Positions 10,169 to 16,754 of a DNA stretch of 33,834 bases are shown here, piece after piece. Each line of letters starts with the position of its first letter. Within the stretch, counting starts at the first letter, position 1. The DNA is from Streptomyces sp. (GTDB lineage: Bacteria; Actinomycetota; Actinomycetes; Streptomycetales; Streptomycetaceae): contig JABFVM010000520.1 of the NCBI GenBank assembly GCA_013362785.1, positions 1-33,834 on the forward strand, written 5' to 3'. Under the pieces are notes generated by a model. The model worked only from the letters and a program-made list of their open reading frames with translations, did no database searches and was not told the DNA's origin. The translations under genes and the position numbers were made by a program.

Positions 10169-12591
10169 GATCCAGCCGTACGAGAGCCGGGAGGAGAACG
10201 GCCTTGTTGGCCGTGGCGGGCCTGACCGGTGGCCTGCTCCTCACCTCGCCCCAGTCCGCCTCCGCCGCCAACCTCGTCAAGAACCCCGGCTTCGAGACCG
10301 CGGGCTCAGGGGCGGGCGCCGACATGCCCTACTGCTGGAAGAAATCCGGCTGGGGCGACAACGACTTCACCTTCGAGACGGTGGCCGACGCCCACTCGGG
10401 CGCCAAAGCCATGAAGGTGACGCTCACCCGCCGCGTCGAGGGCGACCGCAAGGCGCTGATCACCGAGTCCGCCGAGTGCGCGCCGGTCGTCACGCCGGGC
10501 AAGCAGTACGACCTGGGGCTCTGGTACAGGTCGACCACCCCCGACACCTCGGTCACCCTGTTCCGGCACGACGCGACGGCGGGCTGGCAGTACTGGACCG
10601 ACCTCAAGACGCTGGAGATGGCGGGCAGTTGGACCGAGGCGACGGTCCGCACCCCCGAGGTCCCCGCCGGCACCGACCGCATCGCCTGGGGCGTCTCCGT
10701 CTACGGCACCGGCTCCGTCACCACCGACGACTACACGATGGACCAGGTCGCCGACCCCGTCCCGGACCCGGTGTGCACGGGCACGGCCGAGGAGTGCGCG
10801 AACGGCCGCTGGGACGTGCTGCCCACGCAGAACCCGGTCCGCTCCATGCACTCCGTCGTCCTCAACAACGGCAAGGTGCTGCTGATCGCCGGCTCCGGCA
10901 ACAGCGAGGAGATGTTCGAGGCGGGCACGTTCACCAGCGCGGTCTACGACCCGCAGAACGGCACGTACAAGCAGATCCCCACGCCGAAGGACATGTTCTG
11001 CGCCGGGCATGTGCAGTTGCAGGACGGCCGGGTGCTCGTGATGAGCGGCAACAAGGGCTATCCGTCGGCCGACGGCACGATCGGCTACCAGGGCTACAAG
11101 GACTCGTACATCTTCGACCCGGTCACCGAGACCTACAGCAGGACCAACGACATGAACGACGGCCACTGGTACCCGTCGGCGACCGTCCTCGGCAACGGTG
11201 ACGTGATCTCCTTCGGCGGTCTGAAGGAGGACTCGACGGGTTCGGTGACCGCCGAGCTGTGGTCGGACGCCGAGCAGAAGTGGCTGGAGCTCTGGAAGGT
11301 CAACCAGACCTGGTCGTACTGGGGCCTGTACCCGTCGATGATCCTGATGCAGGACGGCCGCCTCTTCTACTCCGGCAGCCATGTCTTCGGCAACAACATC
11401 CCCGGCACTGGCTCGGCGATCTACGACTACGACGCCAACACGGTCACCCAGATCCCCGGCCTGCGGAACAAGGACGAGCGCGACCAGTCCGCGAGCGTGC
11501 TGCTGCCCCCGGCACAGGACCAGAAGGTCCTCACCCTCGGCGGCGGCAACATCGACTCCAACCCCGACGCGAACCGCCTCACCGACGTCATCGACCTCAA
11601 GCAGCCCAACCCGTCCTACGTCGCAGGCCCGCCGCTCCCGCAGGGCACCGTGGACCTCGGAGGCGGCAAGATCCCGCAGACCGGCAACCAGGGCAAGATG
11701 TACGTCTCCGCCGTACTCCTGCCCGACGGCAAGGTCCTGGAGACGGGCGGCGCGCTGCACAACCGGGCCGACCCGGTGTACGAGTCGTCGCTCTACGACC
11801 CGGCGACGGGCACCTTCGACCCGGTGGCGGCGGACCCGGAGGAGCGCGGCTACCACTCCTCGGCGTTCCTCCTGCCCGACGGCCGGGTGATGGCGACCGG
11901 CGACAACCCGGGCAACGGCAGCTGGAACCACGACGTGTCGATCTACACCCCGCCCTATCTCCTCAAGGGCGCACGCCCGACGATCACCTCGGTCATCGAC
12001 ACCGAGTGGACCTACGGCGACACCCAGCGCATCACCGTCGACCGCCCCATCGCCAAGGCCGAACTGATCCGCCCGGCCGCCGTCACCCACTCCTCGGACC
12101 CCAACCAGCGCTTCGTGGACCTGCCGCTGTCGGTGGACGGCAACAACATCGACCTGAACGTGACGAGCAACCCGAACCTGGCCCCGCCCGGCTGGTACAT
12201 GCTCTTCGCGGTCGACGCGAACGGTGTGCCGTCGGTGGCCAAGTGGGTCCATCTGCAAGGTCCCTCGGCCCTGAGCGCCACGGACTCCTCGGCGCACGTC
12301 CACGACTTCGCCGACTCTCTGAAGGGCAAGGTCACGGGCCCGGGCAAGAAGCGCACCTCGCAGAAGACCAGCCCGACCATCTCCGGCTGCGACCGCCACT
12401 ACGGCTCCGCCAACGTCTGCGTCCCGACCGACTTCCCGCCGACCGTGAAGGCGACGACGAAGTCCCGCTGCGACTGGCTGAAGCAGAACGACTACGGCCG
12501 TCTGAAGGTCAACGGCAAGGACGATCCGCTGCGGCTGGACAGGAACCGGGACGGGCTTGCCTGCGGAAAGGGTGATGTGAGCAAGCGTTAG
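10165..12591 (+). CDS. Secreted copper-radical oxidase (galactose oxidase/GlxA type) with CBM and Excalibur domains, 808 aa
   Basis: A signal peptide with a twin-arginine-like GRRTALLAV stretch ends near residue 34 (SASA|ANL). A CBM4/9-like jelly-roll domain follows (NLVKNPGFE at about 35 to 195). The Kelch-type oxidase domain carries a full set of candidate catalytic residues by alignment from memory: Cys279 (MFCAGH) and Tyr336 (HWYPSA) for the thioether cofactor, Tyr563-His564 (RGYHSS) and His642 (VTHSSDPNQR) for copper. Then come a GxxYMLFxxxxxGVPS segment and a C-terminal Excalibur calcium-binding motif (DRNRDGLAC, about residues 794-802). Known members oxidise primary alcohols of sugars or glycolaldehyde-like substrates to aldehydes with peroxide release. 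ATG 10165 overlaps the previous stop and has AAGGAG six bases before it. The operon context suggests that the substrate is the glycan made by the three genes upstream. Confidence 0.9.
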   Translation: MRSSRTRAGRRTALLAVAGLTGGLLLTSPQSASAANLVKNPGFETAGSGAGADMPYCWKKSGWGDNDFTFETVADAHSGAKAMKVTLTRRVEGDRKALITESAECAPVVTPGKQYDLGLWYRSTTPDTSVTLFRHDATAGWQYWTDLKTLEMAGSWTEATVRTPEVPAGTDRIAWGVSVYGTGSVTTDDYTMDQVADPVPDPVCTGTAEECANGRWDVLPTQNPVRSMHSVVLNNGKVLLIAGSGNSEEMFEAGTFTSAVYDPQNGTYKQIPTPKDMFCAGHVQLQDGRVLVMSGNKGYPSADGTIGYQGYKDSYIFDPVTETYSRTNDMNDGHWYPSATVLGNGDVISFGGLKEDSTGSVTAELWSDAEQKWLELWKVNQTWSYWGLYPSMILMQDGRLFYSGSHVFGNNIPGTGSAIYDYDANTVTQIPGLRNKDERDQSASVLLPPAQDQKVLTLGGGNIDSNPDANRLTDVIDLKQPNPSYVAGPPLPQGTVDLGGGKIPQTGNQGKMYVSAVLLPDGKVLETGGALHNRADPVYESSLYDPATGTFDPVAADPEERGYHSSAFLLPDGRVMATGDNPGNGSWNHDVSIYTPPYLLKGARPTITSVIDTEWTYGDTQRITVDRPIAKAELIRPAAVTHSSDPNQRFVDLPLSVDGNNIDLNVTSNPNLAPPGWYMLFAVDANGVPSVAKWVHLQGPSALSATDSSAHVHDFADSLKGKVTGPGKKRTSQKTSPTISGCDRHYGSANVCVPTDFPPTVKATTKSRCDWLKQNDYGRLKVNGKDDPLRLDRNRDGLACGKGDVSKR

Positions 12592-12593
12592 TT

Positions 12594-13322
12594 TCAGCTC
12601 GCGTAATCGGCGAGGGCGCGTTCCACGATGGCGACCAGCTGCTCGTGGTGCGCGCCCTTCCAGTACGCGCGCTTGCACTCGGTGCACTGGGCGAAGACGT
12701 CGTACGACCGCCGCGTCCCACCCTCCAACTGCTCGGCGACCTCCTCCTTCGTCGCCTCCTTGAGCAGCCCGTTGCAGGCGGTGCACCGGGTCCAGGGCCG
12801 CAGCTCGGGCCGGAACCGGTCGAGGACATCGCGGAGTTGGTCCTCGGGCCGGGTGCTGTACACATACGCCCCGGCCCACAGCTCACGGCGCCGCAGCAGC
12901 CCCCGGTCCCTGCTCAGCATGACCCGCCGCTCGGCGGCCGAGAGCGAGGCCAGCGCCGGGTCGCCGAGGTCCGTCGACTCGTACGCCGTGTCCACGCCGA
13001 GCAGCCGCATCCGCCGGGCGAGGGTGCCGAGGTGGACGTCGAGCAGGAAACGCAGGGGAGCGCCGGGCACCCGCTGGGGGCGTGCGACGGGCCGTACCGA
13101 AACGGACTCGCCCGCTGTCGGGACGTACGACACCGGCATCTCGCGCCCGTCCACGGTCAGTGTGCCGACCTCGGTCAGCGGGACACCGAGGGACTCCACG
13201 ACATGGCCGAGAGTCGACATGCCGTCGGTGGTGACCTGGGCGGCACCGTCCTGACGCCGGCCGTTGGGGAGGAAGACGCGCAGCTCGGGGGCGAACTCGA
13301 CACGGATCTCGGGACCGTTCAC
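12594..13322 (-). CDS. Mut7-C RNase-domain protein with N-terminal ubiquitin-like domain, 242 aa
   Basis: Residues 1-85 match the Mut7-C-associated ubiquitin-like (beta-grasp) domain. From about residue 90 comes the Mut7-C PIN-like fold: RFLLDVHLGTLARRMRLLGVDT with its conserved Asp, LSRDRGLLRR, then a zinc ribbon with two CxxC pairs (CTAC and CTEC). Families of this type are predicted RNases, and no target is known. It ends two bases from the convergent oxidase stop, leaving no room for a terminator. The GTG 13322 start has no clear Shine-Dalgarno and lies in the foot of a GC-rich hairpin, so the start is less sure than the gene. Confidence 0.88.
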   Translation of the reverse strand: MNGPEIRVEFAPELRVFLPNGRRQDGAAQVTTDGMSTLGHVVESLGVPLTEVGTLTVDGREMPVSYVPTAGESVSVRPVARPQRVPGAPLRFLLDVHLGTLARRMRLLGVDTAYESTDLGDPALASLSAAERRVMLSRDRGLLRRRELWAGAYVYSTRPEDQLRDVLDRFRPELRPWTRCTACNGLLKEATKEEVAEQLEGGTRRSYDVFAQCTECKRAYWKGAHHEQLVAIVERALADYAS

Positions 13323-13345
13323 CCGGCCAGGATGTCACGGCCGGG
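13322..13345 (-). terminator. GC hairpin between tetR and the Mut7-C gene
   Basis: CCCGGCC-N10-GGCCGGG is a perfect 7-bp stem 10 bases past the TetR stop. It overlaps the GTG of the next gene. It could end the efflux transcript or mask the Mut7-C start. There is no U-tract, as is usual in this genus. Confidence 0.45.
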
Positions 13346-13355
13346 CACTCGTGCC

Positions 13356-13994
13356 TCAGGTCTTTTTCGCGGTGAGGCCGTGCTCGATGACGTCCAGGGC
13401 CCGGTCCACCAGCTCGCGGAGGTCGTCCCGGCAGTCGTTCTCCGCCCAGGCGATGTTGACCTCCATCAGGCCGCCGACCAGGGACATCGCGTAGACCCGC
13501 ACTTCGAGGGCGTCCGGGTCCAGACCGAAGCGCTCGGCGATGGCGCCCCGCAGCAGGCGTCCGGTCGCCGACATGCTCTCGATCATCCGGGCGCGGACGG
13601 CGGGGATCTGCACCGCCAGGTGCGCCCGGACCCGGACCGCCTCGGGGTCCTCGGCCAGCAGCGCGTCCATGGCCGTGTGCATCACGTATCGCACCGAGTC
13701 CATCCAGGACTCCGACGCGGGCCGGGCCCGCAACGCCTCCAGCATCAGAGGGTCGTACTCGTCCGTGAGGACGATGTCCTCCTTCGTCGGGAAGTAGCGG
13801 AAGACCGTGGACGGCGACACCTCGGCGCGCTCGGCGATCTGCTCGATCGTCGTGGTGTCGTAGCCCTGCTCCTTGATCAGTGCGTACGTCGCGTCGCGGA
13901 TCGCCGTCCGGGTCTTGATCTTCTTCCGCTCACGAAGCCCCAGCTGGGGGCGGTCGGTCAGGGGAGAGGAGTGTGCGGACGTCATGGGTGTCAT
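13356..13994 (-). CDS. TetR-family transcriptional regulator, 212 aa
   Basis: The N-terminal helix-turn-helix is clear: RERKKIKTRTAIRDATYALI, then TTIEQIAERAEVSPSTVFRYFPTKEDIV at about residues 47-74. The ligand-binding C-terminal domain is of ordinary TetR size. ATG 13994 overlaps the stop of the MFS gene (ATGA), so the two are translationally coupled. ATG 13985 is an in-frame alternative. Being co-transcribed with an efflux pump behind a palindromic promoter, it is most likely the pump's drug-responsive repressor, and its own gene would be autoregulated through the same operator. The ligand is unknown. Confidence 0.93.
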   Translation of the reverse strand: MTPMTSAHSSPLTDRPQLGLRERKKIKTRTAIRDATYALIKEQGYDTTTIEQIAERAEVSPSTVFRYFPTKEDIVLTDEYDPLMLEALRARPASESWMDSVRYVMHTAMDALLAEDPEAVRVRAHLAVQIPAVRARMIESMSATGRLLRGAIAERFGLDPDALEVRVYAMSLVGGLMEVNIAWAENDCRDDLRELVDRALDVIEHGLTAKKT

Positions 13995-15532
13995 TGTCGG
14001 GCATCGGCCCGCTCGGCAGCCATGTCCGGGGCCTCCGGCTGCTCCGCGTCCGGCGTGCTCGGCAGGAACGCCGCCGCCAGCAGCGCGGACACCAGCGCCG
14101 CGATCCCGCACACCAGCAGCACGACACCCATGCCGTGGACGTACGCGCTGTTCGCGGACGCCGCCAGCTCGGCCGACCCCGTCCGCCCGGCCACCAGGTG
14201 CGCCGCGACCACGGACTCCCCGGCGGTGTCGGCGGCCCGCGCCGGCAGCCCCGTGACGTCGAGCCGGTCCCGGAAGACACCGGCGAGCAGACTGCCGAGC
14301 AGGGCGATCCCGATCGCGCCGCCGACCTGACGCAGGGTCATCAGCAGCCCGGAGCCGCTGCCGGCGCGGTCCCGGGGCAGGGCGCTCAGGCCGCCGTTCA
14401 TCGCGGGGATGAGCGAGAGACCGAAGCCGAGACCGGTGATGGAGAGCCACAGCGCGACGAAGCCGTAGCCGGAGTCCATGGTCGTACGGCTGCCGAGGAG
14501 CCCGGCGAAGGCCAGCACCACCAGGCCCGCGCTCACCGCGGCCCGTGCACCGAAGCGGGCGACGACCTGCGGCGCGAGGCGGGAGGCGAACAGCAGCCCG
14601 CCCATCATCGGCAGCAGCCGCACGCCGGTGCCCAGGGCGTCGTGGCCGAGGACGGCCTGGAGGTAGGGCGGCAGCACGAACAGCAGGCCGGACAGGACGA
14701 ACGTCACCAGGGTCGCGGCGATCGTGTTGAACAGGAAGCCGCGGTGGGCCAGCAGCGTCATGTCGAGCATGGGGCGCTCGACCCGGCGTTCCCGCAGCAC
14801 GAGGGCGGCGATCAGGACGACCGAGGCCGCGAGCATGGCCAGGACCAGCGGGTCGCCCCAGCCCCGGGTGGGGGCCTCGATGATCGCGTAGACGAGGACG
14901 CCGAGCCCGGACGCGGCGAGCGCCGTCGAGACGGTGTCGACCTTCGGGGAGGCGGGGTCCTTCGTCTCGGGGAGCAGGAAGACGCAGGCGGCGATGCCGA
15001 TCGCGGCCATCGGGACGTTGATCAGGAAGACCGAGCCCCACCAGAAGTGGTTCAGCAGCCAGCCGCCGATGATCGGGCCGAGCGGCAGGCCGAGGGCGGA
15101 GGCGGCGGAGGCGATGCCGACGGCCTTGGCGCGCTCCTGCGGGCCGAAGAGGATGGGCAGCACGGAGAGCGAGAGCGGGGTGACGAGGGCGGCGCCGACG
15201 CCCATCACCGCACGGGAGGCGATCACCGCGTTCACATCGCCGGCCAGCGCGCCGACCAGCGATCCGGCGAGGAAGATCCCGAGCCCGGTGATCAGCATCA
15301 GCCGGCGCCCGAACCGGTCGCCGAGCAGGCCCGCCGGGAGCATCAGCGCCGCGAACACGACGATGTACGCGTCCGCCATCCACTGCTGCTCACCGGTACC
15401 GGCGCCGAGGTCGGCGGCCATCGTCGGCAGCGCCACGTTGAGGATCGTCATGTCGAAGCCGAGCGTGAGCATGCAGGCGACCAGAGCGCCCAGGGCCCAC
15501 CAACGGCGAGGATCTGGAGTGACAGTAACCAT
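13991..15532 (-). CDS. DHA2-family MFS drug efflux transporter (EmrB/QacA type), 513 aa
   Basis: This is a typical 14-span drug/H+ antiporter. Motif A-like DRFGRRLMLITGLGIF follows the second span, the DHA2 signature LDMTILNVALP-like FDMTILNVALPTMAADL is near residues 25-41, and the antiporter motif C-like GPIIGGWLL is near 150. It probably exports a toxic small molecule or antibiotic at the cytoplasmic membrane. The start ATG 15532 has no Shine-Dalgarno. If the -10 is at 15546-15541, the transcript would begin at or next to the ATG, so leaderless translation is plausible. Codons 2-4 (Val-Thr-Val) are part of the operator. A terminator at 15608-15635 separates it from the upstream hemolysin III gene. 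Confidence 0.93.
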   Translation of the reverse strand: MVTVTPDPRRWWALGALVACMLTLGFDMTILNVALPTMAADLGAGTGEQQWMADAYIVVFAALMLPAGLLGDRFGRRLMLITGLGIFLAGSLVGALAGDVNAVIASRAVMGVGAALVTPLSLSVLPILFGPQERAKAVGIASAASALGLPLGPIIGGWLLNHFWWGSVFLINVPMAAIGIAACVFLLPETKDPASPKVDTVSTALAASGLGVLVYAIIEAPTRGWGDPLVLAMLAASVVLIAALVLRERRVERPMLDMTLLAHRGFLFNTIAATLVTFVLSGLLFVLPPYLQAVLGHDALGTGVRLLPMMGGLLFASRLAPQVVARFGARAAVSAGLVVLAFAGLLGSRTTMDSGYGFVALWLSITGLGFGLSLIPAMNGGLSALPRDRAGSGSGLLMTLRQVGGAIGIALLGSLLAGVFRDRLDVTGLPARAADTAGESVVAAHLVAGRTGSAELAASANSAYVHGMGVVLLVCGIAALVSALLAAAFLPSTPDAEQPEAPDMAAERADARQ

Positions 15533-15567
15533 GAAGTGAGAGTAACTCTCAAAATCTAGTTACTGTC
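15521..15567. promoter_or_regulatory. 47-bp triple symmetric operator for the TetR/MFS operon
   Basis: On the plus strand the arms are GACAGTAAC (15521-15529) and GTTACTGTC (15559-15567), a perfect 9-bp inverted repeat. Exactly at their centre (15544) sits a second perfect palindrome, GAGAGTAACTCTC (15538-15550). The core AGTAAC/GTTACT therefore occurs three times at 17-bp spacing, and the right-hand pair also forms AGTAACT-N10-AGTTACT. It covers the likely promoter and the MFS start codon. It is best explained as the TetR binding region with cooperative dimers. Confidence 0.75.
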
Positions 15568-15569
15568 AA
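15541..15569 (-). promoter_or_regulatory. Candidate promoter of the MFS-tetR operon
   Basis: On the minus strand TTGACA (15569-15564) is a consensus -35. After a 17-bp spacer comes GTTACT (15546-15541) as a poor -10; TTACTC at 18 bp is an alternative. Transcription would then start a few bases from ATG 15532. Both elements are inside the operator. Confidence 0.5.
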
Positions 15570-15607
15570 TGGGGATCCGCTGTCAGCGCGTCGACCGGGC
15601 ATGCGAA

Positions 15608-15635
15608 AGGGCCACGGCTCGTAAGCCGTGGCCCT
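15608..15635 (-). terminator. Strong hairpin terminator downstream of the hemolysin III gene
   Basis: AGGGCCACGGCT-CGTA-AGCCGTGGCCCT is a perfect 12-bp stem with a 4-base loop, 29 bases after the hemolysin III stop codon. It isolates the efflux operon from read-through. Confidence 0.85.
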
Positions 15636-15664
15636 GAAGAGGCTGAGGAGAAGCCGCGCGGTGG

Positions 15665-16420
15665 TTACCCGTGCTGGTACGCCACCAGCGAGATCCCCAC
15701 GTAGTGCGTGATGAACGCCGCCAGCGTGAACGAGTGGAACACCTCGTGGAAGCCGAACCAGCGCGGCGAGGGGTTCGGGCGCTTGATGCCGTAGACCACG
15801 CCGCCCGCGCTGTAGAGGAGGCCGCCGACGATCACCAGGACCAGCACCGCGATGCCGCCGCTGCGCATGAAGTCCGGCAGGAAGAAGACGGCCGCCCAGC
15901 CCATCGCGATGTAGCAGGGGGTGTAGAGCCAGCGCGGGGCGCCGACCCAGAACACCCGGAAGACGATGCCCGCCGCGGCCGCGCCCCAGATGCCCCACAG
16001 CAGCCACTGGCCCTTGGCCTCCGGCAGGAGCAGCATCGTCAGCGGCGTGTATGTGCCCGCGATGATCAGGAAGATGTTGGCGTGGTCGAGTCTGCGCAGG
16101 ATGCCGTCCATGCGCGGGCTCCAGTTGCCCCGGTGGTACAGGGCGCTCACGCCGAACAGCAGGCAGGCCGTGAGGGCGAAGATCCCGCAGGCGAGGCGGC
16201 CTCGCGCGGAGTCCGCGAAGGCGGTGAGTGCCAGGCCCGCGACGAGCGCGGCCGGGAACATGCCGAGGTGCAGCCAGCCGCGGAGCTTGGGCTTGATCTC
16301 GTCCGTGAGCTGCTGGGCGTGGTGTGCGATCTGGTGCGGCAAGGAGGGCGCGCCGGAGCTGCGGCCGGCGGCCGGAGTGTCCGTGTGTGCGTCGGGGACG
16401 GGCGCAGTCATGCCCGGCAT
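15665..16420 (-). CDS. Hemolysin III/PAQR-family membrane protein, 251 aa
   Basis: Seven predicted membrane segments are preceded by a hydrophilic N-terminus of about 45 residues. Family motifs are present: SALYHRGNWSP, LDHANIFLIIAGTYTPL and, near the end, FHEVFHSFTLAAFITHYV, whose His residues form the presumed zinc-binding, ceramidase-like site. Bacterial members (YqfA/hemolysin III) are integral membrane proteins of unclear physiological role, and hydrolase activity is suspected. Starts ATG 16420 and ATG 16411 are both in frame. AGGT lies four bases before 16420. It is monocistronic: a palindrome lies just upstream and a strong terminator downstream. Confidence 0.88.
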   Translation of the reverse strand: MPGMTAPVPDAHTDTPAAGRSSGAPSLPHQIAHHAQQLTDEIKPKLRGWLHLGMFPAALVAGLALTAFADSARGRLACGIFALTACLLFGVSALYHRGNWSPRMDGILRRLDHANIFLIIAGTYTPLTMLLLPEAKGQWLLWGIWGAAAAGIVFRVFWVGAPRWLYTPCYIAMGWAAVFFLPDFMRSGGIAVLVLVIVGGLLYSAGGVVYGIKRPNPSPRWFGFHEVFHSFTLAAFITHYVGISLVAYQHG

Positions 16421-16423
16421 CGT

Positions 16424-16441
16424 ACCTACGGAACCGTAAGT
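16424..16441. promoter_or_regulatory. 18-bp pseudo-palindrome upstream of the hemolysin III gene
   Basis: ACCTACGGAACCGTAAGT has TACGG-AA-CCGTA at its core, with matching outer AC/GT and a single mismatched pair. It begins four bases before ATG 16420, with TACGTA right next to it (16442-16447). Position and symmetry suggest a repressor site, probably for a TetR-like dimer encoded elsewhere. Confidence 0.5.
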
Positions 16442-16754
16442 TACGTATCAGCGCGGCGAGATGAGCGCCTATAAGTGGCCATCATCTCATGGGGTACTCG
16501 GAGCGGGCGCACCAGGGGTGAAGCCGTGGTGACGCATCGAAAACATCTGGATGAGTGGCGATGCTCACGCCGCTCACCTGTGACGCCCTCTGGACATATG
16601 CGCAGACGCGTCGGATGATCAAATGAGTGCGGTCGGCACCGGATGAGCGCGGAAGGTCCGGACTGAAGGTCCAGTCCACGAAGCATCCGGGTCGCGGCCC
16701 CCACGGGGCACACAAGGGCATATAAGGACAAAATCCCTCTCTATAGGAGCAACC
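16442..16754. other. Regulatory intergenic region upstream of PEP carboxykinase
   Basis: There is no gene here. It contains GAGATGA-N17-TCATCTC (16458-16488, perfect 7-bp arms) and GATGAG[C/T]G motifs in the same orientation at 16460, 16550 and 16642, with a near copy AATGAGTG at 16622. A perfect dyad GGACTG-N6-CAGTCC lies at 16660-16677, and the AAGGTCC repeat occurs at 16653 and 16666. An AT-rich TATAAG at 16721-16726 could be a -10 without a recognisable -35. Much of the 5' leader of the kinase gene probably lies here. Confidence 0.45.

Noticed and set aside
10306..12879. An 857-residue antisense frame opposite the copper oxidase.
   Set aside because: It is a codon-bias shadow with Val/Gly/Arg-rich composition and no motifs. 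The same applies to the antisense frames at 3572-5653, 16482-18584 and 20868-23933.
13995..15383. An open extension of the TetR frame, giving a 675-residue protein.
   Set aside because: It is a shadow of the MFS gene. The TetR domain begins at ATG 13994, which overlaps the MFS stop.
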